Source: Glandiceps talaboti
Lineage: Eukaryota > Hemichordata > Enteropneusta > Spengelidae
Assembly (NCBI RefSeq): GCF_964340395.1
Contig: NC_135554.1
Span: 10,661,475 to 10,725,474 of the forward strand
Length of the DNA stretch: 64,000 bases
Direction: 5' to 3'
Shown: one piece after another, positions 52,001 through 59,249 of the stretch
Position numbering within the stretch: position 1 is the stretch's first letter
How the letters are laid out: each line of letters opens with the position of its first letter
Notes under the pieces: model-generated
What the model was told of the DNA's origin: nothing
The model's input: only the letters and a program-made list of their open reading frames with translations
The model's database searches: none
Made by a program: the position numbers and the translations under genes

Positions 52001-52374
52001 TTACTCTTCAAATAATTTATTTCAGTGATTATGTTATTGTTGTTGAATACGATGAGATATCTGCAAAGAGAAGGAAACGAGAAGTAGATCCTGATCAACT
52101 ATCCAGCTACAATAACAGTAACTTACCATACTACATTACTGCATCAATTCCACTGGCAGACTTACCAGATACTTTTATAATTGGAGATGGTGGTGTGTAT
52201 GGTGGTTACTTCAATGCTCCACTGATACGAGGAATACACTATTACATCTACTATGGTTTTGAAAGTTATGTCACAGGGGTGAGGATTGAACTGTTTAATA
52301 TAAAATTATACTTATTATTTAATTATACTGTAGCAAAATGTATTTTGAATTGGCAAAATGCAACCCGTTGTCAT

Positions 52375-52410
<36 letters not shown>

Positions 52411-55400
52411 TTATTCCCACGTACAAAAAAAAATGTGATACAGAACAGAACTAAATATCCTTATGTATATACATAAACGTGTTATTCGGGAAAAGGGTGT
52501 GGAAGTAGTTGTTACACAACTAATCGAGTCCTCCCCTCACAAAACATATGACACTTATCATTTAATTTTGCCCTGTTTCAATCAAGACTATTTAACGTGG
52601 TAGATGATACATGGAAATACACTGAAATTACAAAATAAATTAAACATGAGCTCTAGATCCCGAAACAACCAGACTGTAGACATTTTTTAAATTCCCGCTT
52701 AAACTCTGACCTGCATTGTATAGTCCTAATATGCACTGGTATTTTATTCCATAGTTTCGCACCTGCATATTTTATGCTGAATTGGCCCGACCTATGTTTT
52801 GTTCTTGGAATATTCAAATCGCTTCTCCTGCTTTGCCGTGTTGAATAAGAATGGCTAATTGTAGTGAAGTAATCGTGGAAGATGCTTGGTAGTCTTTTAT
52901 GTAAAACATCATGGACAAACATCGCTAATTAATATTCATGTTATCATTTTTGATTTCCATTGTATGTCAGGAAACCTTCTATACTCTGGATAATGAACCA
53001 AGAACATCGTTTAAAGGTATAGTCTTGTTTATTATTATTACTGTGAAAACGATTTGTACAATACATCATTCTGTTTGGATACTCTTTGAACTTTGCAACA
53101 CACTTTTTTTTTTATTATTAGATCAAATTAGATTATTTTGATTTGAGCTGGGCAAACTTCTACACTATGTATATCTTCTTTGACAAACAACAGAAATAAT
53201 AGTTTCTTAGAAGGGATTTAATGAAAGTGGTAAGATAATGGACTCTGAATCTAATAACATAATAAATTTACTTTTATTATAACACATTTATAGCAGGCGG
53301 GTCTGCCAGTGGAACAAGTTCACCAATTGGAGCAATAATTGGAGGAATTTTGGCGGCTTTACTCATTGTTGGTATTTTAATTGGTGTTGTTTTCTATAAA
53401 CGAAGGTAAGTCACCAATAAATTATGCAAAGTCTAATGATAACGTATTTCAAGCATTATCACCGAGATGCAATTTTTTTTATAAAGCTATGTACTTGTGA
53501 AACATTTACCATCATTGTAAACCTTGTCATCAGTTGTAACAGTTATTAATATTCAAGAAAGGAAATAATGAAATTTCACTATTCATTGTATAATGATTAC
53601 ACAAACATATAACGCATAAAGTATTGGGATTAACATAAGACATTTTACTGAACAGACTAAATAGCAGACAAAAAGAGAAATATACGCAAGAAGCACCAAT
53701 ACCATGTACCGAAATGGAACAGAATGATGTCAATGCTGAACAAGGTATGTACTTGGTGCAAATCAATTATGACAGCATAAACGTTCAGGTTTAAAGTAAT
53801 GGTGAGTCCATACATTGTCATGTAGATAAGCAAAAAATAGACGAGAAAGAATAAAATGAAAAAGGAGATGTGATACGAGAGAACATTGGCTGTGTGAATG
53901 TTTTGTGTGGTTTATAAGAAAGAGACCATATATACTTTCTATTCCTATAACTATACCAGTACCAAGAGACCATATATACTTTCTATTCCTATAACTATAC
54001 CAGTACCAAGAGACCATATATACTTTCTATTCCTATAACTATACCAGTACCAAGAGACCGTATATACTTTCTATTCTTATAACTATACCAGTGCCAAGAG
54101 ACCATATATACTTTCTATTCCTATAACTATACCAGTACCAAGAGACCATATATACTTTCTATTCCTATAACTATACCAGTACCAAGAGACCGTATATACT
54201 TTCTATTCTTATAACTATACCAGTACCAAGAGACCATATATACTTTCTATTCCTATAACTATACCAGTACCAAGAGACCATATATACTTTCTATTCTTAT
54301 AACTATACCAGTACCAAGATACCATATATACTTTCTATTCCTATAACTATACCAGTACCAAGAGACCGTATATACTTACTATTCCTATAACTATACCAGT
54401 ACCAAGAGACCATATATACTTTCTATTCTTATAACTATACCAGTACCAAGAGACCATATATACTTTCTATTCTTATAACTATACCAGTACCAAGAGACCA
54501 TATATACTTTCTATTCCTTTAACTATACCAGTACCAAGAGACCATATATACTTTCTATTCCTATAACTATACCAGTACCAAGAGACCATATATACTTTCT
54601 ATTCCTATAACTATACCAGTACCAAGAGACCATATATACTTTCTATTCCTATAACTATACCAGTACCAAGAGACCATATATACTTTCTATTCCTATAACT
54701 ATACCAGTACCAAGAGACCATACATACTTTCTATTCTTATAACTATACCAGTACCAAGAGACCATATATGCTTTCTATTCCTATAACTATACCAGTGCCA
54801 AGAGACCATATATACTTTCTATTCCTATAACTATACCAGTACCAAGAGACCATATATACTTTCTATTCTTATAACTATACCAGTATTTCTTCGTTATGTT
54901 ATTTAACCCCTTCAGGTGAAATTCCTCAGTATGTAAACACCATGTCGAACTCTAGGTTTGGACATGACAAAGTAGTTAATCTTGAGTCTGAGAATCCATA
55001 TGAACCTATTCAATCGGACTCTGATGAGGTAGGAATGACATCTGACCACAATATCAAAATAAAGAACGAAGTATACACCACCATCGAAAAAGAGGTAATT
55101 ACGATAAATATGTTATTACCATTTAAGCACAATGTTGTTCTTCCAAACAGCTTTGGTATGTGGATGTACGAGATTAATTAAACTCAATACATCACATACA
55201 TACATACATACATACATACATACATACATACATACATACATCTATTTATTTAGCCGTGTACACACGAGTGAGATTGGCAAAAAACTTAAAGAATGTAACA
55301 TTAATGTTCAATTGAATACATACATACATACATACATACATACATACATACATACATACATACATACATACATACCATTACAGACAACAGCCACATAAGA

Positions 55401-58400
55401 TCCTTGGTTCTCACCTGGGTCATTCTATTTCGTTTCTAGTCAACATCTACTTACATCTCTCTGGATAAAACAACACGATTGTTGGACACAACTATTGCAG
55501 TCGCGAACATCAAACGAGTTTTTGAGAAACTGACGGCCATTAAATTCAAGAACAAGAAGACACCATTGCAGTCAGAATGGGAGGTCTGAATATTATGTTG
55601 TTTGTTTCCATTCCACTATGTCAAACATATACTCAATTAACATGGTTAAATCGGTGACACAATTCTCGTATATGTTTACATCTCAATGACAATTTTCATT
55701 ACAATTTCAAGAGTAAATATTGAGATATGTGATTTCATATAAAAAATTCACATTATGAACTTTGTTGTAGAAATTGAATGAGGAAAGTCCACAGCCAAAA
55801 CCAGCAGAATGTAAGAATGGGCGACTTCCTAAAAACATGAAGAAGAATAGATATATGGATATATTACCAAGTAAGTATCAATATGACACAAACATTTGAT
55901 GAAAGGTTATAAAAGTGTAAAATGATGAACGAATTAATGTACAGGTCGCTTCAGTATCGTTTGCTTCCCGGGTGTTGAACGTATAAAGCGACTTAGTTAC
56001 TGTGTAGGTAGGAGTTAAAGTTTCCAAAGTACTCTGAAGACAGCAAGGAAAAGCGCTAATATGGTACTAGTAACGTCTCCCTTCAGCTTGTTTTCATTAA
56101 AAGCTGAAAATAGTTATTTATGCCTTCAATATGTATGCCTTACTGATCTGATGATGCCCTGTTGACAGGGCGAAAGCTAGTCAGACATTTTGGAAACCCT
56201 TTGAGATGAGTTTTAATATTGAGACCATCCAATTCTCCTTTGTGTCTTTATGCCTTCAATAGACAAGAAAAAAAGTAATTTCTTTGTGATGCCTCGAAGA
56301 CATAATTCACATTGTTTTCCTTAACTTTTCCAGTTGATAAATATAGACCAAAGTTACTGACTAGTGTCAGGAATACGAATACTACGGATTACATCAATGC
56401 CAGCTTTGTTGACGTGAGTATAATACAATTTAGATGAGGAAAAAAACGTCACGAGGTGCAGTGTATTGTCTACATACTAATTTACCTTCAGTGAGATTTA
56501 TCGTGGTTGATTATGTAATGTGTATGCAATCTGAATGTTGTCATAATGTATGAAATATGTTAATTGAATGAATTGGTTCATATGGATGAAGGAATCGCTG
56601 AGAAATTTCTTTTCTTAGAAGTCCTTCCAATTTATTGTATTTTGATTGAAACTGTGTGATATTTCGTTTGCATAAACGACATGAGTACAGGTATGTGTAC
56701 ATAGCAAATTGTTGAGCATGGTAAGATAGTAAACGTTATAATGATTGTATCAGTGCGGTTTTTATATTTCATTTCAGGCTTACACAAGAAAGGATGCCTT
56801 CCTGGTAACACAAATGCCACTCCCTGACACTGTGGTTGACTTCTGGAGAATGGTTTACGACCACAAGTCATATACAATTGTTATGTTGAATGACATGGAC
56901 AACAAAACTAACGTGAGTTTGGGGTTACAATCGCGATACAGGAAATATACTTTTGTGTAAACCATATGACTTATGATGCAAATCCGCCATTATTTCAGCA
57001 TATAGTTATAGTTAGTACGGTTGTATATATAGGACAACAAGAAGGCTCTCGTGGATTAAACTGCCTTCATCTTTTTATGAAATAGTATAGTATGTTAGCA
57101 TCAGAGTGTCACGGTGTCAATTATCCTGTGTATTTAATTTCAGGTGGATGGACAGTATTGGCCAAGCACCTCGGTCCAACATTATGGACCATTTGAAGTG
57201 GAAATGTTGAGTACAAAGAAAACAGATAATATTATCTGCAGAGTGTTCCAACTTTCACTTGTAAGTACTTGATATCATTTAAAGCTGTTAAATTGCAGTG
57301 TAATTGGTGCTTACTGAAAGTGACATTTCTTTCTTGACATTGATTTTATTTAAATCATCTTACAATACAACTTGAATGATAATTTTTCCCTTTGTTTTTG
57401 TACTAGGATAATAACGAATCCATCTTGATAAAGCAGTTTCAGTTACTGATATGGCCTTCTGATGTGGAAAATCAAACTTTCAAACAAGCAATCATTGAAG
57501 TGATGGAGATGGTTGAAAAATGGCAAAACCAATCTGGAAAAGGACCTGTCACTGTGCACTGTTTGTGAGTACATTACTTGTTACTATTGCACGTGAGTAC
57601 GTGACCTGTTGCTGTGCATTTTATGTAATTAGACATGTCTTAAAGCCATTCGTCGAGGTTATAGATTGGTGTACACAATATGACTTATATCGAGTATGTT
57701 GGAACAGAATCGTCAACAGCACAATGTATGTGACAAAACAGACCACACTTGAGTAAACAATTAACGCACTCTCCCTGATTAATAAATGTATTCAGTAATA
57801 ATATTAAAGTTCGGGATGACAAATAAGGAAGAAACAGCTCTTCTATATATGAATGTTCAAAATGAAAATTCAGTCCTGGAAAAAATGAACAAAACGAGTG
57901 GTTTTTTTTAATCAACAGTAATTGTATTGTTACAATATTCTTCGAGCGAATATGGATGACCTCTCAACATGTTACAGGTCGACTAAATTCATGTTTTCTC
58001 ATTTGATACGCAAATGAATAATTTAAAGTACATTTTTATTCATAGAAATGGTATTGGTCGTAGTGGTGTCTACTGTGCTGCAGTGTCAGCTTGTGAACGA
58101 GCTAAAGAAGAACAAATTGTAGACGTATTCCAGGCTGTGAAAACTGCCAGAATGAAACGACCTAAAATGGTTGAAACAATGGTGAGAACATTGTAATTTC
58201 TCATTTAAGTTGCCTAGCATACCTCTAGCATTCTGAATATGTTCAAATATATGTTTGGAGGTTGTGTTCCATATAATCTTGATACCTATTGAAAACATGT
58301 TATGTTTACAAACATAGTGATTTTTGTTTATTGACAGAATATAGTGCATTCTCAGATAACAAAATAAACGAATCATATGACTGCAATAAGAATGTTTATC

Positions 58401-58790
58401 AGTTGGCCATTCCAGACTGCAAATAGGAGAATATAGCACCATCGCTCAATTGGGGGTATCATCACCTCATAGTACAGTTTCTTAAGAGCTTTTTCCCTTG
58501 GTATCCTTCTGCAGAAGTGTAAATCGGGAATGTTGTTTGTATTGCTCAGACATCGAGGAAAGCAGAAGCACTCTATGGTTAACCGAGTAACTTATACCAT
58601 GTATACTCCCAAGGTACACAGTCAGGAAGGAGAGCGCCAACACGGCAAATATTGGAAAGGCCTATTGGGATGTCACATCTTAATCATACTTGTACTTTCT
58701 GTATTACAGGATGAATACCAACTCTGTTATGAAGTGGTCGTCCAATACTGTGATGTGAAGTTTCCAGCTTATGAAAATTTTCCAAAATAA
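36986..58790 (+). CDS. Gene B: chimeric receptor, Tie-like ectodomain plus receptor-type PTP cytoplasmic domain
   Basis: Twenty-nine coding exons total 4482 nt, a predicted 1493-residue type I membrane protein. Order: signal peptide 1-17; Ig-like 18-122 and 122-206; four EGF-like repeats 206-394; Ig-like 394-491; four FN3 domains 491-908; a type IIB receptor-phosphatase-like membrane-proximal module with KRRKR at 965-969; transmembrane helix about 1062-1085; juxtamembrane tail; one PTP domain from about 1226 to the end. PTP marks: KNRY 1250-1253, catalytic-loop Cys 1421 and Arg 1427 in HCLNGIGRSG. The WPD loop reads WPSD at 1385-1388, so activity is doubtful. I infer a surface receptor that binds an unknown ligand and signals or docks through phosphotyrosine recognition. 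No kinase domain is present. Exon joins were made by hand from GT-AG sites, phases and homology to gene A. Confidence 0.88.
37038..38819. other. Gene B intron 1
   Basis: 1.8 kb. Contains the 61-bp perfect inverted repeat and, at about 38325-38480, a copy of the 'gactattacaatggg' repeat also seen near 18840 and 41566. No exon seen. Confidence 0.75.
37573..37727. repeat. Perfect 61-bp inverted repeat with 33-bp loop
   Basis: Left arm 37573-37633 begins tagctgcaataattgtagcg; right arm 37667-37727 is its exact reverse complement. C-runs flank both arms. Within gene B intron 1 the transcript would form a 61-bp hairpin. Confidence 0.97.
38820..39131 (+). CDS. Gene B exon 2: Ig-like domain 1
   Basis: 312 bp, phase 1-1, residues 18-122: [46 protein letters not shown]. 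One cysteine only; no B-strand cysteine partner is visible. Confidence 0.93.
39915..40166 (+). CDS. Gene B exon 3: Ig-like domain 2
   Basis: 252 bp, phase 1-1, residues 122-206: [38 protein letters not shown]. The F-strand cysteine has no B-strand partner, as in gene A. Confidence 0.93.
40687..40818 (+). CDS. Gene B exon 4: EGF-like repeat 1
   Basis: 132 bp, phase 1-1, residues 206-250. [18 protein letters not shown] is very close to the first EGF repeat of Tie receptors. The acceptor CTAGAG offers two AGs; the first gives the conserved Glu-Cys start. Confidence 0.93.
42719..42865 (+). CDS. Gene B exon 5: EGF-like repeat 2
   Basis: 147 bp, phase 1-1, residues 250-299. [19 protein letters not shown] matches the FC-x-PDPYGCSC pattern of Tie EGF repeat 2, the strongest single piece of evidence for Tie ancestry. 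Confidence 0.93.
43392..43520 (+). CDS. Gene B exon 6: EGF-like repeat 3
   Basis: 129 bp, phase 1-1, residues 299-342: [30 protein letters not shown]. Similar to the EGF repeats of MEGF/Tie-type proteins. Confidence 0.92.
44498..44653 (+). CDS. Gene B exon 7: EGF-like repeat 4
   Basis: 156 bp, phase 1-1, residues 342-394: [37 protein letters not shown]. Confidence 0.92.
45441..45731 (+). CDS. Gene B exon 8: Ig-like domain 3
   Basis: 291 bp, phase 1-1, residues 394-491. Here both Ig cysteines are present (SFICKSYG and QYICVLQ), unlike domains 1 and 2. Confidence 0.92.
46198..46527 (+). CDS. Gene B exon 9: FN3 domain 1
   Basis: 330 bp, phase 1-1, residues 491-601: [48 protein letters not shown]. 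Nearly identical to gene A exon 9. Confidence 0.94.
47325..47395 (+). CDS. Gene B exon 10: FN3 domain 2, first part
   Basis: 71 bp, phase 1 to 0, residues 601-624: [20 protein letters not shown], then INIQ and donor CAG|GTGAGA. Same length as gene A exon 10. Confidence 0.88.
47586..47831. mobile_element. MITE copy 2 (TA-flanked, TIR GGGAACTTGCAA)
   Basis: Perfect 12-bp terminal inverted repeats GGGAACTTGCAA / TTGCAAGTTCCC with a TA duplication (47584-47585, 47832-47833). It shares most of its sequence with the copy at 11842, for example gtctgagcatgctcagtctg. It sits in intron 10 of gene B. Confidence 0.85.
48544..48796 (+). CDS. Gene B exon 11: FN3 domain 2, second part
   Basis: 253 bp, phase 0 to 1, residues 625-709: [40 protein letters not shown]. 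No long ORF flanks it; found by homology to gene A. Confidence 0.92.
49202..49425 (+). CDS. Gene B exon 12: FN3 domain 3, first part
   Basis: 224 bp, phase 1 to 0, residues 709-783: [36 protein letters not shown]. Same length as gene A exon 12. Confidence 0.93.
50075..50144 (+). CDS. Gene B exon 13: FN3 domain 3, last part
   Basis: 70 bp, phase 0 to 1, residues 784-807: [23 protein letters not shown]. The G-rich AATGAGLG pattern is the usual end strand of FN3 domains in receptor phosphatases and kinases. Confidence 0.88.
50463..50569 (+). CDS. Gene B exon 14: FN3 domain 4, first part
   Basis: 107 bp, phase 1 to 0, residues 807-842: [36 protein letters not shown]. The donor TGGG|GTAGGT is chosen so that the exon joins exon 15 in frame. 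A fourth FN3 domain is absent from Tie receptors. Confidence 0.88.
50959..51154 (+). CDS. Gene B exon 15: FN3 domain 4, second part
   Basis: 196 bp, phase 0 to 1, residues 843-908: [46 protein letters not shown][14 protein letters not shown] is a classic FN3 F-G strand signature. Confidence 0.92.
51642..51771 (+). CDS. Gene B exon 16: acidic serine/threonine-rich linker
   Basis: 130 bp, phase 1 to 2, residues 908-951: [20 protein letters not shown], then [19 protein letters not shown]. It links the FN3 array to the membrane-proximal module. A low-complexity acidic stretch, with little beyond frame, splice sites and position to support it. Confidence 0.85.
52026..52278 (+). CDS. Gene B exon 17: membrane-proximal RPTP module with furin-like site
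   Basis: 253 bp, phase 2 to 0, residues 951-1035. YVIVVEYDE, the basic run KRRKR (965-969), [33 protein letters not shown] and [16 protein letters not shown] follow the order of the membrane-proximal region of type II receptor tyrosine phosphatases (V-V-E, basic cleavage site, Y-I-A-A, F-x-I-GD-x-x-Y-x-G-x-x-N-x-PL, Y-x-I-YY). In those receptors furin cleaves there and the halves stay associated. Cleavage here is inference. Confidence 0.9.
52379..52925 (-). mobile_element. LINE 3' fragment in gene B intron 17
   Basis: Minus-strand ORF 52922-52653 reads [20 protein letters not shown] and ends [11 protein letters not shown]; this is the conserved C-terminus of reverse-transcriptase ORFs of non-LTR elements (CR1/L2-like group in invertebrates). 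On that strand it ends at an (ATT)n tail (52412-52380), typical of such elements. 5' truncated. Confidence 0.75.
52971..53016 (+). CDS. Gene B exon 18: short extracellular juxtamembrane exon
   Basis: 46 bp, phase 0 to 1, residues 1036-1051: [15 protein letters not shown]. Acceptor TGTCAG, donor AAAG|GTATAG. Supported by frame continuity on both sides. Confidence 0.82.
53294..53405 (+). CDS. Gene B exon 19: transmembrane helix
   Basis: 112 bp, phase 1 to 2, residues 1051-1088. The hydrophobic run [20 protein letters not shown] continues into VVFYKRR, a single-pass helix with a basic stop-transfer end. The acceptor is a TAGCAG tandem; using the second AG would drop one codon. Confidence 0.93.
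53656..53744 (+). CDS. Gene B exon 20: cytoplasmic juxtamembrane
   Basis: 89 bp, phase 2 to 1, residues 1088-1118: [20 protein letters not shown], then EQNDVNAEQ. Acceptor GAACAG, donor CAAG|GTATGT. Confidence 0.82.
53921..54886. repeat. 44-bp minisatellite, about 22 copies
   Basis: Unit agagaccatatatactttct plus attcctataactataccagt plus acca, 44 bp, with C/T and A/G variants. It fills most of gene B intron 20 and stops 29 bp before exon 21. Confidence 0.97.
54916..55094 (+). CDS. Gene B exon 21: tyrosine-motif-rich tail
   Basis: 179 bp, phase 1 to 0, residues 1118-1177. It has three candidate phosphotyrosine sites: QYVNT (Tyr1123, a Y-x-N site of the Grb2-SH2 type), ENPYEPI (Tyr1146) and EVYTTI (Tyr1171). 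The acceptor TTCAG sits 29 bp after a 22-copy minisatellite. Confidence 0.85.
55095..55439. repeat. Gene B intron 21 with two (CATA)n arrays
   Basis: (CATA)n at about 55193-55240 and 55317-55375; the rest of the intron is short and plain. Confidence 0.9.
55440..55583 (+). CDS. Gene B exon 22: juxtamembrane exon with ITIM-like motif
   Basis: 144 bp, phase 0-0, residues 1178-1225: STYISL (Tyr1182) fits S/I/V/L-x-Y-x-x-L/I/V; later [20 protein letters not shown] and SEWE lead into the PTP domain. The donor GAG|GTCTGA is weak; reading through it stops two codons later. Confidence 0.82.
55771..55870 (+). CDS. Gene B exon 23: start of PTP domain (KNRY loop)
   Basis: 100 bp, phase 0 to 1, residues 1226-1259. 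[10 protein letters not shown] holds the KNRY phosphotyrosine-recognition loop shared by PTP domains (residues 1250-1253). Donor CCAA|GTAAGT. Confidence 0.92.
55871..56777. other. Gene B introns 23 and 24
   Basis: Introns 55871-56333 and 56414-56777. A short stretch near 56140-56220 ('tgatgatgccctgttgacag') looks like a dispersed repeat; no exon. Confidence 0.55.
56334..56413 (+). CDS. Gene B exon 24: PTP domain, DYINASF strand
   Basis: 80 bp, phase 1 to 0, residues 1259-1285: DKYRPKLL, then [11 protein letters not shown], the DYINAS motif of PTPs. Confidence 0.92.
56778..56912 (+). CDS. Gene B exon 25: PTP domain, [17 protein letters not shown]
   Basis: 135 bp, phase 0-0, residues 1286-1330: [33 protein letters not shown] replaces the TQGP of active PTPs, and the V-Y-D and V-M-L-N forms are those of D2 domains of type IIB receptor phosphatases. 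Confidence 0.93.
57144..57260 (+). CDS. Gene B exon 26: PTP domain core
   Basis: 117 bp, phase 0-0, residues 1331-1369: [34 protein letters not shown] and YGPFEVE are standard positions of the PTP fold. Confidence 0.9.
57407..57564 (+). CDS. Gene B exon 27: PTP domain, degenerate WPD loop and His-Cys
   Basis: 158 bp, phase 0 to 2, residues 1370-1422: [38 protein letters not shown]. The WPD loop reads WPSD (1385-1388), so the general-acid Asp is out of register. The catalytic Cys1421 is at the end of the exon and the P-loop is split by intron 27. Confidence 0.92.
57565..58709. other. Gene B introns 27 and 28
   Basis: Introns 57565-58045 and 58182-58709. AT-rich, nothing recognised beyond the splice signals. 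Confidence 0.65.
58046..58181 (+). CDS. Gene B exon 28: PTP domain, signature P-loop
   Basis: 136 bp, phase 2 to 0, residues 1422-1467. Joined to exon 27 it gives [15 protein letters not shown]: Cys-x5-Arg is kept, but LNG replaces the SAG of active enzymes, as in D2 domains. [20 protein letters not shown] follows. Confidence 0.93.
58710..58790 (+). CDS. Gene B exon 29: end of PTP domain and stop
   Basis: 81 bp, phase 0, residues 1468-1493 and TAA at 58788-58790: [20 protein letters not shown], then YENFPK. The Q-loop region reads MDEYQLCYE, where active PTPs have a Gln two residues earlier. Confidence 0.92.
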   Translation, partial: DEYQLCYEVVVQYCDVKFPAYENFPK

Positions 58791-59240
58791 CACCACAATA
58801 ACCAAAAACAAACCACTCACAAAATAATGTACATAGACTACCTAGAATACAATGGTACCTTTTAAAATCACATTCACAGAGACAGTGGGCACTTTATCAT
58901 ATTTCGAAAGCATCCACATTCATTAGCATTTATAACTTGGCTATTTACTTGGTTGAAATAATTTGAACTTACTAAGCAAACAGAATGTTGTTGTTTTTAA
59001 AACAATGTTTTTTTTTTTAAAATGCCAATTTTAATTCCTAGAAGCACACATATTTCCATTTTCCATGATATTTTGATTAATATCCACACATTTAGATCTA
59101 ATAACGCTCAAATCTTCTAACAATAAAAAATAGTGCTAATACCTTTTCGCTTCATGCCTTGTCCACTAATCAGCTGAAATATAAGTTGCCATCTGATATA
59201 AAGGCCGTTTTCTCCTCCTATTGACCAAGATGCAAAAGAA
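58791..59240 (+). other. Gene B 3' untranslated region (inferred)
   Basis: AT-rich sequence after the stop. The best polyadenylation signal is AATAAA at 59122-59127. No ORF of interest before the LINE that starts near 59250. The true 3' end is inferred. Confidence 0.45.
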
Positions 59241-59249
59241 ACTATACCA

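Larger units (their letters stand above)
48797..52025. other. Gene B introns 11-16
   Basis: Introns 48797-49201, 49426-50074, 50145-50462 (G-rich run near 50220), 50570-50958, 51155-51641 and 51772-52025. No elements recognised. Confidence 0.65.

Noticed and set aside
53921-54886. CRISPR-like regular repeat array
   Set aside because: Units are contiguous 44-mers with no spacers and the DNA is eukaryotic, so it is a minisatellite.
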